Origin: Hamadaea tsunoensis DSM 44101
Lineage (GTDB): Bacteria > Actinomycetota > Actinomycetes > Mycobacteriales > Micromonosporaceae
Assembly (NCBI RefSeq): GCF_000428945.1
Contig: NZ_AUAX01000015.1
Location: 1-64,000, forward strand
DNA length: 64,000 bases
Direction: 5' to 3'
The notes beneath the pieces are model-generated. The model was not told the DNA's origin. It did no database searches and was given only the letters and a program-made list of their open reading frames with translations. Below are positions 1-9,482 of the stretch, piece after piece. Position numbers and translations under genes: made by a program. Positions within the stretch are counted from its first letter, which is position 1. Each line of letters begins with the position of its first letter.

Positions 1-945
1 TGCGACATCTACGCCGCCGGTGGTACGCCGTGCGTGGCCGCGCACAGCACGACCCGGGCGTTGTACGCCGCCTACGGCGGTGCCCTGTACCAGATACGCC
101 GGTCGTCGGACAACACCACGCGCGACATCGGCGTACTGAGCACCGGCGGGGTGGCCAACGCCGCCGCGCAGGACTCGTTCTGCGCGAACACGACGTGCCT
201 GATCACGATCATCTACGACCAGTCCGGCCGGGGCAACCACCTCACCCAGGCCCCGCCGGGCGGGTTCAGCGGCCCGGCCGCAGGCGGCTACGACAACCTC
301 GCCAACGCCACCGCCGCACCCACCACCCTCAACGGCCAGAAGGCGTACGGCGTCTACGTCGCGGCCGGCACCGGCTACCGCAACAACAACACCAACGGCA
401 TCGCCAAAGGCGACCAGCCCGAAGGCATGTACGCCATCTTCGACGGCACCCACTACAACGGCGGCTGCTGCTTCGACTACGGCAACGCCGAGACCAACAG
501 CCGCGACAACGGCAACGGCACCATGGAAGCCATCTACTTCGGCAACATCAAAGTCTGGGGCTACGGCACCGGCAACGGCCCATGGATCATGGCCGACCTG
601 GAAAACGGCCTCTACTCCGGCGTCAACGCCGGCTACAACGCCAACGACCCGACCGTCAACTACCGCTACACCACCGCGATCGTCAAAGGCGAAGCCAACC
701 ACTGGTCGATCCGCGGCGGCAACTCCCAGTCCGGCAACCTGTCCACCTTCTACAACGGTGCGCGTCCGAACGTCTCGGGCTACAACCCGATGAAGAAGGA
801 AGGCGCCATCATCCTCGGCATCGGCGGCGACAACAGCCACGGCGCCACCGGCACCTTCTACGAAGGCGTCATGACCTCCGGCTACCCCACCGACACCACC
901 GAAAACGCCGTCCAAGCCAACATCGTCGCCGCGGGATACCGCTGA
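1..945 (+). CDS. GH54 alpha-L-arabinofuranosidase, catalytic domain only (5' end outside window)
   Basis: The reading frame is open from base 1 and so starts before the window. The protein is strikingly close to fungal AbfB (GH54): it opens with CDIYAAGGTPCVAAHSTTRALY, has the vicinal cysteine pair in GCCFDYGN, the ADLEN segment that in AbfB carries the nucleophile Glu, and the GIGGDN segment that carries the acid/base Asp. It would release terminal L-arabinofuranosyl groups from arabinan and arabinoxylan outside the cell. It stops at ANIVAAGYR, exactly where the catalytic domain ends, so unlike AbfB and unlike the second GH54 gene at 6178 it has no CBM42 domain. It converges on the ECF sigma gene at 993. 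The family call is certain; the signal peptide is inferred because it lies outside the window. Confidence 0.93.
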   Translation, partial: CDIYAAGGTPCVAAHSTTRALYAAYGGALYQIRRSSDNTTRDIGVLSTGGVANAAAQDSFCANTTCLITIIYDQSGRGNHLTQAPPGGFSGPAAGGYDNLANATAAPTTLNGQKAYGVYVAAGTGYRNNNTNGIAKGDQPEGMYAIFDGTHYNGGCCFDYGNAETNSRDNGNGTMEAIYFGNIKVWGYGTGNGPWIMADLENGLYSGVNAGYNANDPTVNYRYTTAIVKGEANHWSIRGGNSQSGNLSTFYNGARPNVSGYNPMKKEGAIILGIGGDNSHGATGTFYEGVMTSGYPTDTTENAVQANIVAAGYR

Positions 946-950
946 CGGTC

Positions 951-982
951 CGCCGCCGTCCGGGTCCACCCGGGCGGCGGCG
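951..982. terminator. Bidirectional hairpin between convergent GH54 and ECF sigma genes
   Basis: A 15-bp GC-rich inverted repeat (951-965 with 968-982, one mismatch) fills the 47-bp gap between the two converging stop codons. There is no T tract on either strand, as is usual for actinomycete terminators. Confidence 0.6.
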
Positions 983-992
983 TCCTGCGATC

Positions 993-2519
993 TCAACCGG
1001 CCAGCGGTACGCGTGGCCGGAACGCCGCCGCGGCCAGGAACGCCGCGCTGCCGTCGGAATGGTCGACCCAGACCTCGGTGCCGCGCAGGTGCACGAACCA
1101 GCCCGGATAGTTCGACGATTCCAGCAGCACCGACCCGGCCACCGGCCCGGGCCGCACGCAGAACGTGGCGTCGCCCCGGTACAGGGTGGTGCCCTCGTCC
1201 TTGTTCAGCCGCAGCCGCCAGGACGCGTGCCGCAGGTAGCGGCCGTCCGCGGACCGGAACGAGAAGCAGGCCGGGTCGCGCAGCCCGGCGACGACCTCGA
1301 ACGTGGCCAGTTGCCGCGCCGCGACCGGGCTGACGGTGGTCAGCGGCGCGAGCACCGCCACGTCCCCGGTCGTGATGGCGATGTACGAGCCGGGTGCGCT
1401 GTCGGCGTCCAGCGACAGCCGCCCGGTGGTCACCGACCGGGCGGCGGCCGACGACGACGGGCTCGGCGGCGCGATCCCCGCGGGGCTGGGCAGCGGCGCG
1501 AGGCTCGGACGCGGTGACGTGGCCGGCGACGCCCGTGCGACCGCCGGCGGGCGGTGCTGCGGTGGCGGTGACGGCCAGCTGACGACCGTGACGGTGGCGC
1601 CGGCCGCCACCGCGGTCGTGGCCAACGCGGCCGCCACCGGATGCGCCGCCACCAAGTGGGCCAGGTGTCCCAGCAGGCCGCCTTTCGCCGCACCCGCCAG
1701 CGCCCCGGCACCGGTCGCCGGACCGAGCAGCCCGCCGGCGAGTGCCACCGGCACCGGCAGCAGGCCGTACCCGGCCAGCAGATGCTCCGGCGCGATCGCG
1801 AGGCGGCCGGCCGGCCGGCAGGCGTCGCAGTCGCGTACGTGGCGGGCGAACCGCTTGCGCCACAACGGATTCGGCTCCCCGTTCCAACCGCCGGCCAGGG
1901 CCGCCAGCCGCGGGCAGCCCGGCCGGGCATGCAGCGCGGCGACCACCGAGCGGGCCACGTCCAGCTGGGCCCGCGTCCGCTGCACGCGTACGCCGGCGTG
2001 GGCGAGGCTGACGCCGATCGCGGTGGCGAGTTCGCCGCGGGACAGCTGTCCGGCGACTTCGAGCCACCACAGCGACAGCACCAGCCGGTCGTCGGGGTCC
2101 AGCCACTGCGTGCTCTCGACGACCTGATGGCGTTCCCGGGACAGGTCCAGCCGCAGCACCGCGGTGTCCTCGAAGGACGATCCGGTCGCCGACTCGTCGA
2201 CCTCCTCGAGTCCGGCCCGCCGGTACGCCGCCCGCCGGTGCCGGCGCAGGTAGGTGCCGACCTGGTGGACGCCGATGGCGGCGAGCCACGCCCGGAACCG
2301 CTCCGGTGAACGCAGATCGTCGAGGTCGGCCAGCGCGCGCAGCATCGTCTCCTGCACGACGTCGTCGGCGTCGGGGGTGTCACCGATCGCTCTGCGGACC
2401 AGGGTGTAGACGAACGGCAGGTACTTGCGCAGCAGGGCGTCGGCCGCCTGCCGGTCGCCGGACTGCGCGGCGTCGATCAGGTCCAGGTCGTTGAGGTTCG
2501 CGGCGGGCATCGTTCTCAT
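993..2519 (-). CDS. ECF sigma factor fused to zinc-finger, transmembrane and CBM42 (AbfB) sensor domains
   Basis: Start taken at the ATG giving MRTMPAANLNDLDLIDAAQSGD (508 aa); the frame is open about 100 codons further up but that part has no sigma similarity. Residues 1-180 are an ECF sigma factor: region 2 (DADDVVQETMLRALADL) and region 4 (LSRGELATAIGVSLAHAGVRVQRTR). Residues near 230 contain HVRDCDAC, the Hx3Cx2C half of a ZAS anti-sigma zinc-binding motif. An Ala/Gly-rich hydrophobic stretch near 255-330 probably spans the membrane, followed by a Pro/Ser linker and a C-terminal CBM42 domain (SYIAITT, DPACFSFRS, YLRH, DATFC) like that in GH54 enzymes, which would face outward. It probably senses arabinose side chains of xylan or arabinan and switches on neighbouring hydrolases. 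ECF groups with membrane-tethered carbohydrate-binding tails are known in Actinobacteria (ECF52/53-type, from memory); the exact group was not tested. Confidence 0.85.
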   Translation of the reverse strand: MRTMPAANLNDLDLIDAAQSGDRQAADALLRKYLPFVYTLVRRAIGDTPDADDVVQETMLRALADLDDLRSPERFRAWLAAIGVHQVGTYLRRHRRAAYRRAGLEEVDESATGSSFEDTAVLRLDLSRERHQVVESTQWLDPDDRLVLSLWWLEVAGQLSRGELATAIGVSLAHAGVRVQRTRAQLDVARSVVAALHARPGCPRLAALAGGWNGEPNPLWRKRFARHVRDCDACRPAGRLAIAPEHLLAGYGLLPVPVALAGGLLGPATGAGALAGAAKGGLLGHLAHLVAAHPVAAALATTAVAAGATVTVVSWPSPPPQHRPPAVARASPATSPRPSLAPLPSPAGIAPPSPSSSAAARSVTTGRLSLDADSAPGSYIAITTGDVAVLAPLTTVSPVAARQLATFEVVAGLRDPACFSFRSADGRYLRHASWRLRLNKDEGTTLYRGDATFCVRPGPVAGSVLLESSNYPGWFVHLRGTEVWVDHSDGSAAFLAAAAFRPRVPLAG

Positions 2520-2600
2520 CAGGTCCGGTACGTGGGAGTTGACTGTGTAGCAGGACGCCGCGTCCGTCAAGGGATAGCACTCGCGGCGATGTCGCCGGCC

Positions 2601-2679
2601 CCCGCATAACAGAAACTCGAACGCACGTTTTCGGGCCTCGATCGCATCGATGATCCGGGCCCGAAAAGCGTTATGCGGG
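2601..2679. promoter_or_regulatory. Nested inverted repeats upstream of the ECF sigma gene
   Basis: Two nested perfect 10-bp arms: CCCGCATAAC (2601-2610) with GTTATGCGGG (2670-2679), and TTTTCGGGCC (2628-2637) with GGCCCGAAAA (2658-2667). They lie in the 423-bp gene-free stretch between the divergent sigma gene (starts 2519) and xylanase gene (starts 2943). The structure could be a cruciform or hairpin in the sigma 5' leader or a double operator. Apart from this and the palindrome at 2876 nothing else was recognised in the stretch. Confidence 0.5.
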
Positions 2680-2875
2680 TACCCGGAAAGACGCCGTGAA
2701 AAGTCCCCGACAGGCCACGTGTCCTGCACAGACGGTGTTCTAAAAATTGACGAGGATGGTCCCCTTGAACGTGCGGCGACATTCTGGCAATCTCGCAAAT
2801 GTCGATGGGAGCATCCAGGCTTTGCCACCCGTCATCCCTTTCCTTCGGTCGCCGAGGCAGCGGTCGGCCGGAGAT

Positions 2876-2889
2876 TGTGAACGTTCACA
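2876..2889. promoter_or_regulatory. Perfect 14-bp palindrome, LacI-family-type operator upstream of GH10
   Basis: TGTGAACGTTCACA is a perfect palindrome with a central CG, the usual form of a LacI/GalR-family sugar-regulator site. It sits 54 bp upstream of the xylanase start, well placed to repress the xylan operon. No LacI-type gene is present in the window, so the regulator would be encoded elsewhere. Confidence 0.6.
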
Positions 2890-2909
2890 CGTCGCTCCCA
2901 CGACGATGA

Positions 2910-4346
<1,437 letters not shown>

Positions 4347-4352
4347 CGCGCG

Positions 4353-4372
4353 CCGGTCCGGCCACGGACCGG
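4353..4372 (+). terminator. Intergenic hairpin between GH10 and GH30 genes
   Basis: CCGGTCCG and CGGACCGG form a perfect 8-bp stem with a 4-base loop just after the xylanase stop codon. Inside an apparently continuous operon it may attenuate transcription or protect the upstream message rather than end it. Confidence 0.45.
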
Positions 4373-4421
4373 AGCCACCCCTGTCATCGGCGCATCAGCA
4401 CCAACAGCAGAAGGACATGAC

Positions 4422-6137
4422 ATGACGCAAGACAACACTGAGCCGGTACGCGGCGAGCGAAGCCTGCTGAGCCGGCGAGCCGTCCTGACCACGATCGGGG
4501 CCGTACCGGTCCTTACGGTCGCGGCCGCGGCGCTGGGGGCCACGGATGCGTCGGCCGCGACGGCGAACGTCAATCCGTCGGCACCGCGGCAGACGATCCG
4601 AGGCTTCGGCGGTATGACCCATGCCGCCTGGATCGGCGACTTGACCGCCGCCCAGCGCGATACGGCGTTCGGCTCCGGCGACGGCCATCTCGGATTCTCG
4701 GTGCTGCGGATCCCCGTCAACGAGAATCAGTCGGACTGGAGCCGTGACCTCGCGACGGCGCAGCGCGCGGTCGCACTCGGCGCGACCGTCTTCGCGTCGC
4801 CGTGGAACCCACCCGCCGCCATGACCGAGACCTTCACCCGCGGCAGCCAGACCAACGCGAAACGTCTCAAGTACAGCTCGTACGGGGCCTACGCCCAGCA
4901 CCTCAACGACTTCACCACGTACATGCGCAACAACGGGGTGAACCTGTACGGCATATCCGTGCAGAACGAGCCCGACTACGCGTCGACCTGGACCTGGTGG
5001 ACCTCCACCGAGATAGTCAACTTCCTGCGGCAGAACGCCGGCGCGATCGGCACCAGAGTCATCGCGCCCGAGTCCTTCCAGTACGTGAAGTCCATGTCGG
5101 ACCCGATCCTCAACGACGCCACGGCGCTGGCCAACGTGGACATCATCGGGGCTCACCTCTACGGCACGCCGTACTCGAGCTTCCCCTACCCCCTCTTCCA
5201 GCAGAAGGGCGCGGGCAAGGAACTCTGGATGACCGAGGTCTACTACCCCAACAGCACCGATGCGGGCGACACCTGGCCCGGAGCGCTCGACGTGGGCGAG
5301 CACATCCACCACGCCATGGTGGACGGCGGGTTCCAGACGTACGTGTGGTGGTACATCCGGCGCAGCTACGGACCCCTGCGGGAGGACGGCCAGATCAGCA
5401 AGCGCGGCGCCGTCATGGCGCACTTCGCCAGATTCGTCCGGCCCGGATACGTGCGCATCGACGCGACCGCGAACCCGGCGTCGAACGTCTTCGTCTCGGC
5501 GTACCGCGGCGGCGACACCGTCGTCATCGTCGCCGTCAACAAGAACACCACGTCGGTGAGCCAGCAGTTCACCCTGGCGAGCACGGCCGCGTCCGGCAGC
5601 GTCTCGAACTGGCTGACCGATGGGAGCCGGAACGTCGCGGCGCAGAGCGCGCTCGGCATGTCCAACGGCTCCGTCACCGTCACGCTTCCCGCCCGCAGCG
5701 TCATGACCTTCGTGACCAGCCTGAGCGGTACCTCGCCCTCTCCGACGCCCAGCGGGTCGTCCGCCCCCTCCCCCAGCGCGTCGCCCATCGTGTCGCCCAC
5801 GCCATCGCCCAGCGGCGGCGGGGCGCCCCGCGTCACCTACACGATGAGCAGCTGGGACACCGGCTTCACGGCCAACATCAACATCGCCAACACCGGCACG
5901 TCCACGATCGACGGCTGGACGCTGGCCTTCACCCTGCCCTCGGGCCAGTCCATCACCTCGGGCTGGAACGCGACCTTCGCACCCGCCAGCGGCCAGGTGA
6001 GCGCCCGCAACCTCAGCTACAACGGCACCATCGCCCCGGGCACCGGCATCGACATCGGCTTCCAGGCGACCCACACCGGCAACACCGCCGAACCGACCGC
6101 CTTCACCCTCAACGGCATTCCCTGCACGGTGGCGTGA
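4422..6137 (+). CDS. Secreted glucuronoxylanase, GH30 (subfamily 8-like) + CBM2
   Basis: 571 aa, 75 bp downstream of the GH10 gene. The N terminus has a Tat signal (SRRAVLT followed by a hydrophobic stretch, cleavage near DASAA). The catalytic domain (about 45-435) has the acid/base Glu in QNEPDY (about 181) and the nucleophile Glu in WMTEVYYP (about 272). The WWYIRRSYGPL loop, with the Arg that binds the 4-O-methylglucuronic acid side chain in GH30_8 enzymes such as Bacillus XynC, suggests cutting of glucuronoxylan at branch points. A Ser/Pro linker (about 435-465) joins a C-terminal CBM2 (466-571). It complements the GH10 xylanase and the arabinofuranosidase downstream. The subfamily call rests on motif memory, the family is secure. 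Confidence 0.92.
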   Translation: MTQDNTEPVRGERSLLSRRAVLTTIGAVPVLTVAAAALGATDASAATANVNPSAPRQTIRGFGGMTHAAWIGDLTAAQRDTAFGSGDGHLGFSVLRIPVNENQSDWSRDLATAQRAVALGATVFASPWNPPAAMTETFTRGSQTNAKRLKYSSYGAYAQHLNDFTTYMRNNGVNLYGISVQNEPDYASTWTWWTSTEIVNFLRQNAGAIGTRVIAPESFQYVKSMSDPILNDATALANVDIIGAHLYGTPYSSFPYPLFQQKGAGKELWMTEVYYPNSTDAGDTWPGALDVGEHIHHAMVDGGFQTYVWWYIRRSYGPLREDGQISKRGAVMAHFARFVRPGYVRIDATANPASNVFVSAYRGGDTVVIVAVNKNTTSVSQQFTLASTAASGSVSNWLTDGSRNVAAQSALGMSNGSVTVTLPARSVMTFVTSLSGTSPSPTPSGSSAPSPSASPIVSPTPSPSGGGAPRVTYTMSSWDTGFTANINIANTGTSTIDGWTLAFTLPSGQSITSGWNATFAPASGQVSARNLSYNGTIAPGTGIDIGFQATHTGNTAEPTAFTLNGIPCTVA

Positions 6138-6177
6138 CCTCCCAGCCAACCCCGCAAGCAACGGAAGAGGTCGACTC

Positions 6178-7728
6178 ATGGCTCTCCATCGACTGGACCG
6201 CCGCGTCCGCACAGCCTTCCTCGCGATCGTGACCGGCGCGGCCCTCGTCGGTGGTGTCCTCACCGGCGGCGGCACGTCACAGGCCGCGACGTCGCAGCCC
6301 TGTGACATCTACGCCGCCGCCGGTACGCCGTGCGTGGCCGCGCACAGCACCGTCCGGGCGCTGTACTCCGCGTACAGCGGAAGGCTCTACCAGGTCCGGC
6401 GTGCCTCCGACAGCAGCACCAGGGACGTCGGGACCCTGTCGGCCGGCGGCTACGCGAATGCGTCCACTCAGGACAACTTCTGCGCCGGCACCGGCTGCGT
6501 CGTCACCGTCGTCTACGACCAGTCGGGGCACGGCAACGATCTCGCGTACCAGGGGTCGGGCGGTGCCGGCGGGCGGGACACGCCTGCCACGGCGACCTCG
6601 GAAGCGCTGACGGCCGGCGGGAACAAGGTCTATTCGCTGTACATCAACCCCGGCAACAGCTACTGGCACGACGGCCACGCTTCAGGCGTACCGACGGGCA
6701 GCGCTCCGCAGGGCGTCTACATGGTGACCAGCGGTACGCACGTCAACAGCGGCTGCTGCTTCGACTACGGCAACAGCGAGACCGACCGCAAGGCCGACGG
6801 CGCCGGTGCGATGGACGCCATCTACTTCGGCACCAGCTGCTGGTTCGGCGGCTGCTCCGGCACCGGCCCCTGGGTCCAGGCGGACCTCGAATACGGGCTG
6901 TTCCCCGGCGGCGGCTCCAGCTGGAACCCCAACCAGCGCGCCTTCACCAACACGTACGTCACCGCGATGCTGAAGAACAACGGCAGCACCCAGATGGCGC
7001 TCAAGGGGGCTAACGCCCAGTCCGGCAGCCTGACCACCCTCTATTCCGGCGCGCTGCCCGGCGGCTACAACCCCATGAAGAAGCAGGGCGCCATCGTGCT
7101 CGGCAGCGGCGGCGACTGCTGCGCCACCAACACCAACCAGAGCCTGGGCACCTTCTACGAGGGCGCCGTCACCGCCGGTTACCCGTCCGACGCCGCCGAC
7201 AACGCCGTCCAGGCCAACATCGTCGCCGCCGGGTACGCCAGGACCGCGGGTGCCTTCACCCCCGGTTCGCGGATCTCGCTGCAGGCCACCACCGCGTGCT
7301 GCACGGCCGACTACATCTCCCACGACACCGGCGATGCCAACGTGGTGATCGCCGCGGTCACCGCGGGCAGCACCGCGACCGCGAAGGCCAACGCCACCTG
7401 GCTCGTCCGCCCTGGCCTGGCCGACAGCACGTGCGTCTCGTTCGAATCCGCCAACACGAGCGGCTCCTACCTGCGCCATCAAGGTTTCCGGCTGTATCTG
7501 CGGGCCAACGACGGCAGTTCGCTGTTCGCCCAGGACGCCACCTTCTGCCCGAAGCCCGGCAACAGCGGCACCGGCTACTCGCTGCAGTCGGTGAACTATC
7601 CGGCCAAGTACGTCCGCCACTACGCCAACACCGTGTACCTGGCCGCGAACGGCGGCTCCAACGCCTGGGACGCCACCGCCTCGTGGGCCCAGGACACCAG
7701 CTGGCTCGTCGCCGCCCCCTGGAACTGA
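6178..7728 (+). CDS. Secreted alpha-L-arabinofuranosidase, GH54 + CBM42
   Basis: 516 aa, 40 bp after the GH30 gene; an AGAGG-type ribosome-binding site precedes the ATG. Residues 1-37 are a signal peptide. The GH54 domain starts with CDIYAAAGTPCVAAHSTVRALY, contains GCCFDYGN, the ADLEYG nucleophile segment and a GSGGD acid/base segment, here followed by an extra CC (DCCATNTNQ) absent from the copy at 1-945. From about residue 360 a CBM42 (AbfB) domain follows (DYISHDTG, CVSFESANTSGSYLRH, DATFCPKPG, YVRHY). It removes arabinose side chains so that the xylanases can act; the CBM42 binds those side chains. Domain order and length are those of fungal AbfB. Confidence 0.96.
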   Translation: MALHRLDRRVRTAFLAIVTGAALVGGVLTGGGTSQAATSQPCDIYAAAGTPCVAAHSTVRALYSAYSGRLYQVRRASDSSTRDVGTLSAGGYANASTQDNFCAGTGCVVTVVYDQSGHGNDLAYQGSGGAGGRDTPATATSEALTAGGNKVYSLYINPGNSYWHDGHASGVPTGSAPQGVYMVTSGTHVNSGCCFDYGNSETDRKADGAGAMDAIYFGTSCWFGGCSGTGPWVQADLEYGLFPGGGSSWNPNQRAFTNTYVTAMLKNNGSTQMALKGANAQSGSLTTLYSGALPGGYNPMKKQGAIVLGSGGDCCATNTNQSLGTFYEGAVTAGYPSDAADNAVQANIVAAGYARTAGAFTPGSRISLQATTACCTADYISHDTGDANVVIAAVTAGSTATAKANATWLVRPGLADSTCVSFESANTSGSYLRHQGFRLYLRANDGSSLFAQDATFCPKPGNSGTGYSLQSVNYPAKYVRHYANTVYLAANGGSNAWDATASWAQDTSWLVAAPWN

Positions 7729-7857
7729 CCCGTCCCGCCCGCGGAGGAGAAACACCGCGCACCACAAGAGATTCATCGGCAGCGATCACTGAGCGCCGGG
7801 TGTGCGGGCACATGCCGTTTCATGATCGGCAGGTCCGCTCGCCACCCGGCGTCTATC

Positions 7858-7891
7858 GCCTATTCATCCGCATACCTCGATACTATCGGGC
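7858..7891 (+). promoter_or_regulatory. Possible leaderless promoter for the gene at 7892
   Basis: TACTAT at 7881-7886 ends five bases before the ATG at 7892, and no Shine-Dalgarno sequence is present, a pattern seen for leaderless actinomycete transcripts. No convincing -35 box is visible. The 163-bp gap after the GH54 gene holds nothing else recognisable. Confidence 0.3.
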
Positions 7892-9394
7892 ATGGATCAC
7901 TCCGCACCGGGCCTGACCCGTAACGCCAGACTCGCACTGGTCGGCGCCGCCACCGCGCTCGCCACCGCCGCCCTGGCAACCATCGCCGGATTCGCCCTCC
8001 CGCACGTCGCGACCGCGGCAGCCGCCAAGCACCGGGTGCTCTTCGACAACTCGAAGGCCGAGACCGCCGGCAACGCCGACTGGATCATCAGCACCAGCAT
8101 CCCCGACCCGACCGGGCAGAACCCCAATCCCACCACCGAGACCAGCTGGACGGGAGCGCTGTCGTCCTGGGGCGTGGCGCTGCAGAAGACCGGCAACTAC
8201 ACCCTCGCCACCCTGGCCGCCGGCAAGACCATCACCTATGGCAACACCGCCAACGCGCAGGACCTCGCCAACTTCGACGAGTTCGTCCTGCCGGAGCCGA
8301 ACGTGCTGCTGAGCGCCGCCGAGAAGACCGCCGTGATGAAGTTCGTGCAGAACGGCGGCGGCCTGTTCATCATCGTCGACCACACCGGCAGCGACCGCAA
8401 CAACGACGGCGCCGACGCCCCGAAGGTCGTCAACGACCTGATGACCAACAACACCGTCGACAGCACCGACCCGTTCGGCTTCAGCGTCGACCTGCTCAAC
8501 ATCGCCAGCGGCTTCCCCAAGGCGATCACCGCCGCGACCAACCCGGTCCTGCACGGCTCCTTCGGCACCGTGACCGGCGGCGCGCTCTACAACGGCACCA
8601 CCGTCACCCTGCACCCCGCCGACAACGCCAACGCCAAGGGCCTGCTCTACGTCAGCGGCGCCACCGCCGGCGGCACCACCGGGGCCTTCTTCGCCACCAG
8701 CACGTTCGGCAGCGGACGGGTCGCGATCTGGGGGGACAGCTCGGACATCGACGACGGCACCGGCCAGTCCGGCAACACCCTCTACGACGGCTGGAACGAC
8801 ACCGGCGCCACCGACGCGGCGCTCGCGCTCAACGCCACGGAGTGGCTGGCCGGCACCGGCGTCACCACCCCGCCGAGCTCCCCCGCCCCGACGCCCAGCA
8901 CGACCGGCGGCACCTCGTGCACCCCCGCCCAGCTGCTGGTCAACCCCGGCTTCGAGTCGGGCCCCGGCGTCGGCTGGACCGCCACCTCCGGCGTCATCAC
9001 GAACTCCTCCGGCAACAGCCCCCACAGCAACACGTACTACGCGTGGCTCGACGGCTACGGCGCCGCGCACACCGACACCCTCGCCCAGGCGGTCACCATC
9101 CCCGCCGCCTGCACGAGCGCCACGTTCAGCTTCTGGCTGCACGTCGACACCGCCGAGACGACGACCACCACCGCGTACGACACGCTGAAGGTGCAGGTCC
9201 TCAACTCGTCCGGCACCGTCCTGGCCACGCTGGCGACACTGTCCAACCTCAACGGCTCCACCGGGTACGCCCAGCGCAGCTACAGCCTCGCCGCGTACAG
9301 GGGAAGCACGGTGACCCTGAAGTTCACCGGCGTCGAGGGGTCGACGCTGCAGACGTCGTTCCTCCTGGACGACACCGCGGTGAACGTCTCGTGA
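7892..9394 (+). CDS. Secreted protein with GATase-like (DUF4350-type) domain and C-terminal beta-sandwich
   Basis: 500 aa, function unknown. Residues 1-45 contain a hydrophobic signal segment ending in TAAAA. Residues 46-320 (RVLFDNSKAETAGNADW ... FVQNGGGLFIIVDHTG ... GRVAIWGDSSDIDDGTG) look like the class I glutamine-amidotransferase-like fold of DUF4350/GIFT-type domains, without an obvious catalytic Cys. A Thr/Pro/Ser linker (about 325-345) leads to a C-terminal domain beginning LLVNPGFESG and ending SFLLDDTAVNV, the jelly-roll often attached to secreted actinomycete peptidases and glycosidases. Position right after the arabinoxylan operon suggests a role in polysaccharide use, but its own promoter region means it may not be co-transcribed. 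Fold assignment is tentative. Confidence 0.7.
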   Translation: MDHSAPGLTRNARLALVGAATALATAALATIAGFALPHVATAAAAKHRVLFDNSKAETAGNADWIISTSIPDPTGQNPNPTTETSWTGALSSWGVALQKTGNYTLATLAAGKTITYGNTANAQDLANFDEFVLPEPNVLLSAAEKTAVMKFVQNGGGLFIIVDHTGSDRNNDGADAPKVVNDLMTNNTVDSTDPFGFSVDLLNIASGFPKAITAATNPVLHGSFGTVTGGALYNGTTVTLHPADNANAKGLLYVSGATAGGTTGAFFATSTFGSGRVAIWGDSSDIDDGTGQSGNTLYDGWNDTGATDAALALNATEWLAGTGVTTPPSSPAPTPSTTGGTSCTPAQLLVNPGFESGPGVGWTATSGVITNSSGNSPHSNTYYAWLDGYGAAHTDTLAQAVTIPAACTSATFSFWLHVDTAETTTTTAYDTLKVQVLNSSGTVLATLATLSNLNGSTGYAQRSYSLAAYRGSTVTLKFTGVEGSTLQTSFLLDDTAVNVS

Positions 9395-9399
9395 CCGAG

Positions 9400-9431
9400 C
9401 CGGTGGGGCGGGACCCGTCCCGCCCCACCGG
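9400..9431 (+). terminator. Strong 14-bp stem-loop terminator
   Basis: CCGGTGGGGCGGGA and its exact reverse complement flank a CCCG loop, starting six bases after the stop of the preceding gene. No T tract follows. Confidence 0.75.
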
Positions 9432-9482
9432 TCGTGCGTAATTCCGTTGCCGGTCCCGTCGGTCCGGCCGGACGATGCGGGC

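Noticed and set aside
2520-2828. N-terminal 103-residue extension of the ECF sigma factor
   Set aside because: No similarity to sigma region 2 upstream of MRTMPAAN, and it would run through the nested inverted repeats.
4395-6308. 637-codon frame opposite the GH30 gene
   Set aside because: Low-complexity Gly/Arg/Val translation, antisense to a confirmed enzyme.
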